In this document: positions 1-7,949 of the stretch, one piece after another | How positions within the stretch are numbered: the stretch's first letter is position 1 | Layout of the letters: the number at the start of each line of letters is the position of its first letter | Assembly: GCA_900539735.1 (NCBI GenBank) | Contig: UQDE01000039.1 | Coordinates: 1 to 17,009, forward strand | Length of the DNA: 17,009 nucleotides | Direction of reading: 5' to 3' | From: an uncultured Collinsella sp. | GTDB taxonomy: Bacteria; Actinomycetota; Coriobacteriia; Coriobacteriales; Coriobacteriaceae | Notes under the pieces: model-generated | What the model was told of the DNA's origin: nothing | Database searches by the model: none | Seen by the model: only the letters and a program-made list of their open reading frames with translations | Made by a program: the position numbers and the translations under genes

Positions 1-121
1 GACTTGCAGCGACGGACCTCAGGACACTCTTACACCACGTCTGCGCGCGCGACCGGGGTACCGGACTAAACGTAGTAGATAGGCTCATTTCGTGGCGAGC
101 GCCGTCGACTGCTCCCTCGGG

Positions 122-177
122 GATGGAGGAAAACGGGCCCTTTTGCCCCGTCCATCTTGAGTCGCACCCGTTTTCCT
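122..177. repeat. Nested inverted repeats, possible terminator of an upstream gene
   Basis: AGGAAAACGGG at 127-137 is the exact reverse complement of CCCGTTTTCCT at 167-177. A second pair, GATGGA (122-127) and TCCATC (151-156), competes with it, and AAAACGGGCCCTTTT (130-144) is itself nearly palindromic. The two folds are mutually exclusive, which could mean a terminator of a gene left of the window or a structured leader. No clear T-run follows, so a simple intrinsic terminator is not certain. Positions 1-121 show nothing I can name. Confidence 0.45.
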
Positions 178-188
178 GCGAAAACGCC

Positions 189-303
189 GTGTCTCAACTT
201 TGGTGAGACATTTGTCTCACGCCAAAAACCGAATCTGGAACATGTGTCACCTGCCCAAATTGTGTCTCATTTCGTAACTTTAGGCTGTTGCAAGGTCTGA
301 GAC
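189..303 (+). promoter_or_regulatory. TGTCTCA/TGAGACA motif cluster upstream of the surface protein
   Basis: TGTCTCA occurs at 190-196, 213-219 and 263-269. Its complement TGAGACA at 204-210 forms a 7-bp perfect inverted repeat with the first copy around a 7-nt loop. The 8-mer GTGTCTCA is repeated at 189-196 and 262-269, and a related GTCTGAGAC lies at 295-303, just before the ribosome binding site. Clustered copies in both orientations within about 130 bp of a start codon look like operator sites for a dimeric regulator. I see no convincing -35/-10 pair, so the promoter itself is unplaced. Confidence 0.5.
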
Positions 304-321
304 CGCGAGAAGGGAGACGCG

Positions 322-3300
322 ATGAGTAAGTACACGAGGGGTCTCTTGGCGGTGATACTGGCCGTGGTGCTGGTGTTGCCGGCTGCAGCATTTGCCATGC
401 TGCCCGAGGCCAACGCCAGGTCCAGCACAGGAATGGACGGACCGACGGCGAGCAAAAAGATAGTCGACCCCGACACTACCGGCCGCTGGCAATACTGGGC
501 GTCGGGCGGCGAGCAGGACCAGACGACACGTTATGTAGGCCGAATCTGGACGGACAAGACGGTCGAGCCCACAGAGGACGAAAAGTCCGACTTTGTGACG
601 ACGCTCTCCACGATGTCTTCGACTTCTGACACAACGTCGTTGGTCACTAAACCGCTCGATATCGTGATGGTGCTTGATGTCTCCGGCTCGATGGATAAGA
701 GCATGGGCGGCAATGGTCGGACCAAACGCATCACCGCACTTAAGAACGCTGCCAGTTCCTTTATCGACGCTATTGCCGAGCAGAATGCAAAGATCGAAGA
801 TGATTCCAAGCAGCATCAGGTTGCCATCGTTAAATTCGCGGGTGCAAAGAGCAACGAGATCGGCAACGATATGTATCGCGAATATCAGGGATTTACGTAC
901 GACGATTACAACTATTCGCAGGTTATGAAGAGTCTGACGCCGTGTGTCGGTAGCGATGCGACGGAACTTAAGGATACGGTCGGCTCCATCAAGCCCGCCG
1001 GCGCCACGCAGGCTGATTACGGCCTTGAGCTTGCTCGCGGCATGTCAGGCCGCGAGGATGCCCAGAAGGTAGTCGTGTTCTTTACGGATGGCACGCCCAC
1101 AGACTTCAGTGAATTCAACTCTACGGTTGCCAACAATGCCATAGCCGCCGCCAAGAAAATGAAGGAGAAAGGCGCTACGGTCTACACCATCGGCATCTTT
1201 GATGGTGCGAATCCCACCGACGATCCTACGAACTACTGGACGAGCGACGAAAACAAGTTCATGCACGCCGTGTCGAGCAACTATCCAAACGCCATGTCCT
1301 ACACAACCAATGAGCTTGGTAGGCGCATCGAGAATTCCGATTTCTACAAGGCTGCGTCGAATGCCGATGAGCTCAAGAAGGTGTTTGATGATATCTCGAG
1401 CTCTATCACCTCGGGCAAGGGTTCTCCCACTCAGATCGAGGATGGTTACGACGAGAGCAAGTCCGGCTACATCACCTTTAGTGATGAGCTGGGCGACTTT
1501 ATGCAGGTTGATACGTTTGTCAGCGCTCAGATTAATGGCGTCCCCTTTGATGAAGTGACCAAGACAACCAAGGGCAATACGGACACGTACGAGTTTTCGG
1601 GCGTGGCCAAGGACCTGGTCATCACCGTCGAGCGCTCTGCCAATGCGCAGCAGGGCGATATCGTGACGGTCAAGATCCCCGCATCACTGATTCCGCTGAT
1701 CCGCTATCACGTGGACATGGAAAACGGGATCTTTGAGCGCACGTCGCTCAATGACATCAAGCCTATTCAGATTAAATACACCTCGAGCGTCAAGGACGCC
1801 GCGCGTAACAACCTGTTTACGCCCGATGACGGACTCAAGAAGTATATCGAGAAACATAAGGGTGCCGACAACCAGACGGTCTACTTCCTGGCCAACAAGT
1901 GGTCGGGCGGCGAGCTGGGCGATGTTGTCGCCGAGTTTGAGCCCGCCGATACCAACAGCTACTATTACTTCCAAAAAATCACGCCTATCTACACGGACAA
2001 GGAATGCACCCAGCGCGCGACGGTAAAGCCGCAGGGCAACGACGTCTATTACTACAAGGACGAGTTTGTGGCGATGGGCGCAAACGGCAAGCCGAAGGAC
2101 GACTATGCCGTTGTGGAGTTTGAGGGGCACGAGATCGCCAGCTACGACGGCGCTCTGGTCAAAGATGACGGCTATTGGTCCTTTAATAAGGGAACCGCGC
2201 GCTTGGCCTATATCGACCAGCTGCATACCACCAAGGACGATGTGGAGGTGAATGGTAACAAGACCGAGACCGCGCGCGACGTGCTTAACCCCAGGTGGAA
2301 TGACCTTTCCTCCGTTGCGACTTCCACGCACGTGCATTCGCACCTGGGCAACAACGGCAAGATTATCTTTAGCCTTGCAACCAAGCCGACAACGGTGGAT
2401 ACCAAGACTGACTTTGGTCTGACCAAGGTGCTCGAGGGCCGCAAGTGGGCGGATACGGATGCGTTTGAGTTTGAGCTCTCCGCGACGTCCGACAACAATG
2501 CCCCGATGCCCGACCCCGCGACCGTAACTGTGACCAATGCCGATCTCGACAAGGGCAAGGCAGCCATTAACTTTGGCAAGATTACTTATGCCGAGCCGAG
2601 CGAGTACACCTATGAGGTCCGCGAGGTCAAGGGCGACGCCGGTGGCATTACCTACAGCAAGAACGTTGCCACGTTCAAGGTGGCTGTGACGGTTAACGCC
2701 AAGGGTGAGCTTAAGGCCGACGTTGAAAAGACCTCGGGTGAGACTAAGTTCACGAACATCTATAGCGCCAAGACGGAAACCCCGCTGACTCTTGAGGCTA
2801 CCAAGACGCTCACGGGGCGCCTGATGGCCGATGACGAATTTAAGTTTGCGCTGAGCTATGCGGGGCACGACGAGGTTCTGCTGGATGCAACCAACAAGGG
2901 TGGCAAGGTTGAGTTCGGTCCGCTGACGTACACGACCGAGTCGCTTGCCAAGCTGGTCGAGGAAGACAAGGCGTCGTTTGACGCTAGCTCAGACAAGCCC
3001 ACGTGGACCATTCGCTACATTGCTGCCGAGCAGACCGGCGAGCTGCCTGCGGGCGTGAGCACTACCACGGCGGCAATTGACGCATATGTGACCGTTGTCG
3101 ACAACGGCGATGGTACCCTGACGGCGACGGCTGTCTACGGCGATGCCGGCAACGAGTTTGTGAACGCCTACACTGCCGCGCCTGTCGAGGTATCGCTTGT
3201 GGGCAAGAAGAATCTGCAGGTTCCTGATGGCCTGACCCCGGCTGACATTGCCGGCAAGTTCACCTTTACCGTGACCGGTGAAGAGGGCGCACCCATGCCC

Positions 3301-6300
3301 ACGAACGCGAGCGCGACCAATGATGCCAAGGGCAAGGTCGACTTTGGCAAGATTACCTTTACGCTCGACGACCTTAACAAGGCTCTGGGCGAGAAGCCCG
3401 AGAAGCGCGAGCACACCTTTACCTACACCGTGACTGAGTCCGGCGAGGTCGCTGGCGTGACCAACGACGCCAACGCCACGCGCAAGGTTTCCTACACCGT
3501 GACCGATGACGGCAAGGGTAATTTGAGCGTATCCCACAAGCCAGACGGCGATGTGGCATTTACGTTCACCAATGCCTATAACGTGAAGCCTGTCGAGGAT
3601 CGGATTACCGCGACCAAGGTCCTGACCGGCCGCGACATGGCTGAGGGCGAGTTCTCCTTCGAGCTCGTCGAGGGCGAGGGCAAGGACGTCAAGGTCGTTG
3701 CCACCGGCAAGAACGCCGCCGATGGCAAGATCACGATGAGCCCCATCGAGTACACCAAGGCCGGAACGCACGCCTATACGCTGCGCGAGGTCAAGGGCGG
3801 AACCACCAGCAAGGGCATCACCTACAGTGACGCCAAGTACACCATCGAGACCACCATCACGGACAACGGCGACGGTACGCTCAGCGCCACGCATGTTCTG
3901 AAGGACGTCAAGGTTGCCGAGTTCAAGAACTCCTACAACGTGACCCCCAAGAGCTCCAGCGTCACCGACCTGATCACTGCGGACAAGGTCCTGGACGGGC
4001 GCGACCTCAAGGCTGGCGATTTCCGTTTCGAGCTCGTCGAGGGCAATAACGTGGTCGCCACCGGTACCAACAATGCCGACGGCAAGATCGTAATGGATCC
4101 CGTCACCTACACTGCGGCTGGCGAGCACACCTACATACTGCGCGAGACCAAGGCCGGCACCACCGAAAACGGCATTACTTACAGCACCGCTGAGTACACT
4201 ATTGTGACCACCGTCAAGGATAACAACGATGGCACCCTCAGCGTGGAGCACAAGCTGCAGAATGTTGACAAGGCGACCTTCGAGAACGCCTACACCGTAA
4301 CCCCCAAGAGCTTCAGTGTTACTGATCGGATCACGGCGACCAAGGTCCTGACCGGGCGCGATCTCAAGGAAGGCGAGTTCTCCTTCGAGCTCGTCGAGGG
4401 CAAGGGCAAGGACGCCAAGGTCGTTGCCACCGGCAAGAACGCCGCCGATGGCAAGATCACGATGAGCGCCGTGAAGTACGACAAGCCCGGCAAGCACACC
4501 TACACGCTGCGCGAGGTCCCGGGCGACGCCAACAACGGCATCACCTACGACGGCAAGACCTACACCATTGAGACGACCATCACCGACAAGGGCGACGGCA
4601 CGCTCGAGGCGAAGCATGTCCTGAAGGGCGACGACGAGGCGAAGTTCAACAACAACTACAAGCCGAATCCTGACGAGTTCAGCGTCACCGACCAGATCAC
4701 CGCGACCAAGGTCCTGACCGGCCGCGACATGACTGAGGGCGAGTTCTCCTTCGAGCTCGTCGAGGGTGAGGGCGAGGATGCCAAGGTCGTCGCCACCGGC
4801 AAGAACGCCGCCGACGGCACGATTACGATGAGCCCCGTGAAGTACGACAAGCCCGGCAAGCACACCTACACGCTGCGCGAGGCCAACGGCGGAACCACCA
4901 GCAAGGGCATCACGTACAGCGACGCCAAGTACACTATCGAGACCACCATCACCGACAACGGCGACGGCACCCTCAAGGCCGAGCATGTCCTGAAGGGCAC
5001 CGAGCCCGCCGAGTTCAAGAACACCTACAATGTGACCCCGCTCGATGCAGAGCTCGACTTTGGCCTGAGCAAGGCCATTGACGGCCGAGAGTGGACTGAG
5101 GGGGACAAGTTCAGCTTTACCATCACCGCTCCTGAGGGCGCCCCGCTGCCCGATCCCGCAACCGTAACTGTGAGCAAGAAGGACGCGAAGGATGGCATCG
5201 CCGCCATCAAGTTCGGCAAGATCCACTACACGGCTGCCGGAACCTACACGTACGAGATCCGCGAGAACGCGGGTAACGCGGCCGGCATGGCGTATGACGG
5301 GCATGTCGCGACCGCCGAAGTGACCGTGACTGAGGACGGCGAGGGCAAGCTGACCGCCAATGTCACCAAGAAGGAAAACGGACGCTTCACCAACACATAC
5401 CGCACTGAGCTTAACTACACCGCGGCCGGCGGCCTCAAGCTCAGCAAGAGCCTCTCCGGACGTCCTATGACTGAGGGTCAGTTCACGTTTACCGTGACGC
5501 CTGCCGACGAGGCCTCGGCCAACGCGCTTGGCCTGCTGCCCGGAGCCAACAACTTCAAGTCCCCTGCGACGGCAGAGGCAACGGTCGGCCTGATCGACAT
5601 CCTGGCTGGCCATGAGGTCAAGTTTACGCAGGCTGACGCCGGCAAGACCTTCACGTACACCGTAGCCGAGAAGAATGACGGCAAGCCCGGTTACACCTAC
5701 GACGACGCCGTGCGTACCGTGACGATCGCCATCGCCGACGACACCGCCGGCACGCTCACTGCTACGACGACCGTTTCCGGCGGTCCCGAGGGCACGCATG
5801 AGACGGTCCACAAGAGTGGCGAGAACAAGGTCGAGAAGGCCCTGGTGCCGTTCCACAACAGTTACAGCGCTACGACCAACACGCCTGGCGGCACCGCCGC
5901 TCAGGTCGTTGCCACCAAGACTCTGACCGGCCGCCCGATGGCCGACGGCGAGTTCTGGTTCGGCATCGCCTATCAGGGTGAGCTTGTGGCATACGAAAAC
6001 CTCAAGCCCAATATCGGCGGGCACGTGAGCTTTGATACGCTGCACTACGACACTAAGATGCTTGCTAATCTTGAGGCTGCTGGGCTTGCTTATCGTACCG
6101 ATAAGGACGGTAAGCTCGCCTGGACCATTAACTACACGGCCTACGAAGATTTATTCGGGCTGCCGAATGGCGTTTCCGCTACAACGTGGAGCTTTGGCTT
6201 TAAGGTTATCGTCGTCGACAACGGTGACGGTACCCTGACGGCAACGGTCGACTACGGCGGCGTCGAGCCCTTGTTCGAGAACGTCTACGGCGCCGAAGCC

Positions 6301-7728
6301 GTCGATGCCGCGCTCACCGGCACTAAGAAGCTCCAAGCTGCCGAGGGCCTGACCCCGGCTGACATCACGGGCAAGTTCGCCTTTACCGTGACCGCCGACG
6401 AGTCTGGTGCCCCGATGCCCGAGCGCACGACCGCAACCAACGACGCGGCTGGCAACGTGGACTTTGGCAAGATCCACTTTACGCTCGAGGACCTCAACCG
6501 CGCTCTGGGCGTGACGGACGATGCGACCGATAAGGCCGAGGCAGACGAAGCTGACGAAGCCGAGGCCGACGAGGCAGAGGCTGAAGAGGCCGACACCGAT
6601 GCCAACGCCGACGAGCCCAGCGACGAGCCCGAGCCCGCAGCCCCCACCGCTCCGCGCTCGCACACCTTTACTTACACGGTGACCGAGTCCGGTAGCGCCC
6701 CTGGCGTGACCAACGACACCAACGCCACGCGCAAGGTTTCCTACACCGTGACCGATGACGGTGCCGGACATCTGATCGTCAAGCGCGACGGCGGCGACGG
6801 TGCTGCCTTCACGTTTACCAACACCTACGGCGTGGCACCTACCGATTCGTCCGTGACCGATCAGGTCAAGACGGTCAAGCGTCTGACCGGACGCGACCTT
6901 GCAGCTGGCGAGTTCACGTTTGAGCTGCTCGAGGACGGCGTGGTTGTCGCGAGCGGCACCAACGACGCCAACGGCAACGTGACGCTGAGCCCGATCCGCT
7001 ACGAGGCGCCCGGCACGCACACGTACATGCTGCGCGAGGCTTGCCCCAACGCGCTCGGCCTGTACAAGGGTGTCACCTATGACGGCACGACCTACACCGT
7101 CGTGACCACCGTCTCCGACAACGGCAACGGCACGCTGACCGCGACGCACAAGCTCGAGGGAACTACCGAGTCCGCTGGCTTTACCAACAAGTATCATGCC
7201 ATGCCCACGCAGGTCTCCATCGGCGCCATCAAGGTACTCGAGGGACGCGAGCTCAAGAAGGACGAGTTTAGCTTTAAGCTCGTTGGCGAGGACATCGAGT
7301 CCACCGTCACCAACGATGCCGACGGCAAGATCAACTTCGACAAGTTCGAGTACAACGAGCCCGGAACGTACGTCTACACCATCAGCGAGGTCAAGGGCGA
7401 CGAGGCCGGTATGACTTACGACAAGTCCGTCTATACCGCGACCGTCAACGTGGTCGATGGCGGCGAGGGTAACCTCAAGGCGAGCGTCGCCTATACCAAG
7501 GGCGACAAGAGCGTCGAGGGCATCGTGTTTAACAACACGTACAAGAAGCCCGAAACGCCCGTGCCGACGCCCGACCCCGGCACGCCCAAGACCGTGACGA
7601 ACATCGTCAAGACGGTTAAGGGCTATCTGCCCACCACGGGTGACCAGCAGGCAGCCGCGCTGCTCATGGCATTTGTCATCGCCATGGCTGGCGTCGGAGC
7701 CCTGGTCTGGGGTATCCGTAAGCGCTAG
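322..7728 (+). CDS. Giant LPXTG-anchored VWA adhesin with thirteen pilin isopeptide domains
   Basis: This is a secreted, wall-anchored surface protein, probably an adhesin or pilus-like stalk. ATG at 322 follows AGGGAG (311-316). Residues 1-25 form a signal peptide with likely cleavage after AFA. A von Willebrand A domain (about 110-362) has a complete metal-ion site: DVSGS (D119, S121, S123), T229 and D256 of FTDG. Residues 363-695 are a beta-rich region I cannot assign. Residues 696-2407 are thirteen tandem Spy0128/FctA-like domains. A Pro/Thr linker leads to LPTTG (2436-2440), a hydrophobic span and the RKR tail, a sortase signal. VWA tip pilins such as RrgA are far shorter. Domain 11 carries an acidic insert. 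Codons of domains 4-7 end mostly in C or G, while the first third uses more T-ending codons. No sortase lies nearby, and the gene appears monocistronic. Ligand unknown; fold assignment is strong, adhesive role inferred. Confidence 0.93.
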   Translation: MSKYTRGLLAVILAVVLVLPAAAFAMLPEANARSSTGMDGPTASKKIVDPDTTGRWQYWASGGEQDQTTRYVGRIWTDKTVEPTEDEKSDFVTTLSTMSSTSDTTSLVTKPLDIVMVLDVSGSMDKSMGGNGRTKRITALKNAASSFIDAIAEQNAKIEDDSKQHQVAIVKFAGAKSNEIGNDMYREYQGFTYDDYNYSQVMKSLTPCVGSDATELKDTVGSIKPAGATQADYGLELARGMSGREDAQKVVVFFTDGTPTDFSEFNSTVANNAIAAAKKMKEKGATVYTIGIFDGANPTDDPTNYWTSDENKFMHAVSSNYPNAMSYTTNELGRRIENSDFYKAASNADELKKVFDDISSSITSGKGSPTQIEDGYDESKSGYITFSDELGDFMQVDTFVSAQINGVPFDEVTKTTKGNTDTYEFSGVAKDLVITVERSANAQQGDIVTVKIPASLIPLIRYHVDMENGIFERTSLNDIKPIQIKYTSSVKDAARNNLFTPDDGLKKYIEKHKGADNQTVYFLANKWSGGELGDVVAEFEPADTNSYYYFQKITPIYTDKECTQRATVKPQGNDVYYYKDEFVAMGANGKPKDDYAVVEFEGHEIASYDGALVKDDGYWSFNKGTARLAYIDQLHTTKDDVEVNGNKTETARDVLNPRWNDLSSVATSTHVHSHLGNNGKIIFSLATKPTTVDTKTDFGLTKVLEGRKWADTDAFEFELSATSDNNAPMPDPATVTVTNADLDKGKAAINFGKITYAEPSEYTYEVREVKGDAGGITYSKNVATFKVAVTVNAKGELKADVEKTSGETKFTNIYSAKTETPLTLEATKTLTGRLMADDEFKFALSYAGHDEVLLDATNKGGKVEFGPLTYTTESLAKLVEEDKASFDASSDKPTWTIRYIAAEQTGELPAGVSTTTAAIDAYVTVVDNGDGTLTATAVYGDAGNEFVNAYTAAPVEVSLVGKKNLQVPDGLTPADIAGKFTFTVTGEEGAPMPTNASATNDAKGKVDFGKITFTLDDLNKALGEKPEKREHTFTYTVTESGEVAGVTNDANATRKVSYTVTDDGKGNLSVSHKPDGDVAFTFTNAYNVKPVEDRITATKVLTGRDMAEGEFSFELVEGEGKDVKVVATGKNAADGKITMSPIEYTKAGTHAYTLREVKGGTTSKGITYSDAKYTIETTITDNGDGTLSATHVLKDVKVAEFKNSYNVTPKSSSVTDLITADKVLDGRDLKAGDFRFELVEGNNVVATGTNNADGKIVMDPVTYTAAGEHTYILRETKAGTTENGITYSTAEYTIVTTVKDNNDGTLSVEHKLQNVDKATFENAYTVTPKSFSVTDRITATKVLTGRDLKEGEFSFELVEGKGKDAKVVATGKNAADGKITMSAVKYDKPGKHTYTLREVPGDANNGITYDGKTYTIETTITDKGDGTLEAKHVLKGDDEAKFNNNYKPNPDEFSVTDQITATKVLTGRDMTEGEFSFELVEGEGEDAKVVATGKNAADGTITMSPVKYDKPGKHTYTLREANGGTTSKGITYSDAKYTIETTITDNGDGTLKAEHVLKGTEPAEFKNTYNVTPLDAELDFGLSKAIDGREWTEGDKFSFTITAPEGAPLPDPATVTVSKKDAKDGIAAIKFGKIHYTAAGTYTYEIRENAGNAAGMAYDGHVATAEVTVTEDGEGKLTANVTKKENGRFTNTYRTELNYTAAGGLKLSKSLSGRPMTEGQFTFTVTPADEASANALGLLPGANNFKSPATAEATVGLIDILAGHEVKFTQADAGKTFTYTVAEKNDGKPGYTYDDAVRTVTIAIADDTAGTLTATTTVSGGPEGTHETVHKSGENKVEKALVPFHNSYSATTNTPGGTAAQVVATKTLTGRPMADGEFWFGIAYQGELVAYENLKPNIGGHVSFDTLHYDTKMLANLEAAGLAYRTDKDGKLAWTINYTAYEDLFGLPNGVSATTWSFGFKVIVVDNGDGTLTATVDYGGVEPLFENVYGAEAVDAALTGTKKLQAAEGLTPADITGKFAFTVTADESGAPMPERTTATNDAAGNVDFGKIHFTLEDLNRALGVTDDATDKAEADEADEAEADEAEAEEADTDANADEPSDEPEPAAPTAPRSHTFTYTVTESGSAPGVTNDTNATRKVSYTVTDDGAGHLIVKRDGGDGAAFTFTNTYGVAPTDSSVTDQVKTVKRLTGRDLAAGEFTFELLEDGVVVASGTNDANGNVTLSPIRYEAPGTHTYMLREACPNALGLYKGVTYDGTTYTVVTTVSDNGNGTLTATHKLEGTTESAGFTNKYHAMPTQVSIGAIKVLEGRELKKDEFSFKLVGEDIESTVTNDADGKINFDKFEYNEPGTYVYTISEVKGDEAGMTYDKSVYTATVNVVDGGEGNLKASVAYTKGDKSVEGIVFNNTYKKPETPVPTPDPGTPKTVTNIVKTVKGYLPTTGDQQAAALLMAFVIAMAGVGALVWGIRKR
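2407..7545 (+). repeat. Thirteen tandem isopeptide-domain coding repeats
   Basis: Domain starts are at about 2407, 2788, 3187, 3595, 3955, 4312, 4678, 5050, 5413, 5896, 6304, 6847 and 7207. Each has a Lys in a KxLxGR-like first strand, a Glu in a YTLRE/YTVTE-like strand and an Asn in a closing FxNxY, the three residues that form the Lys-Asn bond in Spy0128-type pilins. By similarity they fall into classes: domains 1 and 8; 2 and 10; 3 and 11; 4, 5, 6, 7 and 12; with 9 and 13 more divergent. DNA identity is high in places: 3690-3741 equals 4416-4467 (52 bp), 4469-4516 equals 4835-4882 (48 bp), and 3452-3512 matches 6701-6761 at 60 of 61 bases. Confidence 0.9.
6511..6660 (+). other. Acidic low-complexity insert within domain 11
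   Basis: Residues 2064-2113 of the surface protein form an Asp/Glu/Ala run (ADEADEAEADEAEAEE) passing into a Pro-rich stretch. The paralogous domain 3 has only seven residues (EKPEKRE) between the same flanks, LNKALG and HTFTYTVTESG. The DNA is a run of GAC/GAG/GCC-like codons, consistent with slippage growth in a surface loop. Reading frame is kept. Confidence 0.85.
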
Positions 7729-7745
7729 GCACGTCGACGGAGCCT

Positions 7746-7761
7746 GGGGCCAAAAGGCCCC
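7746..7761. terminator. Short GC hairpin after the surface protein gene
   Basis: GGGGCC (7746-7751), loop AAAA, GGCCCC (7756-7761) is a perfect 6-bp stem lying 17 bases after the stop codon. No T-run follows, so it may stabilise the transcript end rather than terminate by itself. Confidence 0.4.
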
Positions 7762-7806
7762 GGGCCGCCGGCGGGGAGCCAAAACACAGCCCCCACCCCA
7801 CCCCCA

Positions 7807-7847
7807 GCCGCCACGGAGGCATCTCCCTCCTCCGTGGCGGCACTTTT
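7807..7847 (+). terminator. Intrinsic terminator of the surface protein gene
   Basis: GCCGCCACGGAGG (7807-7819) pairs perfectly with CCTCCGTGGCGGC (7829-7841) across a 9-nt loop, a 13-bp GC-rich stem. It is followed after two bases by TTTT (7844-7847). The U-tract is short but the stem is very strong and correctly placed. Confidence 0.7.
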
Positions 7848-7866
7848 GTGCGGCTGCTCTATAAGT

Positions 7867-7927
7867 TGCGGTGAAATACGGACTGTTTGGCGGCCCTAGG
7901 GGGCACAGCAGTCCGTATTTCACCGCA
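7867..7927. repeat. 19-bp perfect inverted repeat between convergent genes
   Basis: TGCGGTGAAATACGGACTG at 7867-7885 is exactly complementary to 7909-7927, with a 23-nt loop that contains the palindrome CCCTAGGG (7894-7901). It sits between the surface protein gene and the oppositely oriented regulator gene, 22 bases beyond the latter's stop. Neither strand has a T-run after the stem, so it is either a U-tract-less bidirectional terminator or an interspersed palindromic element. Confidence 0.75.
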
Positions 7928-7949
7928 TCTGAGTGGCCGATTCTTTGAG

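Noticed and set aside
2989..6045. A 1018-codon open frame on the minus strand inside the surface protein gene
   Set aside because: It mirrors the codon bias and repeats of the plus-strand gene, encodes no recognisable domain, and overlaps a gene with clear motifs.
6151..7923. A 590-codon minus-strand open frame and the 394-codon one at 1684-2868
   Set aside because: Both are antisense shadows of GC-rich coding DNA; their repetitive Gly/Val/Arg/His-rich products are typical of such frames.
7867..7927. An integron attC site
   Set aside because: The symmetry is a perfect stem without the paired core sites or extrahelical bases of attC, and no integrase is present.
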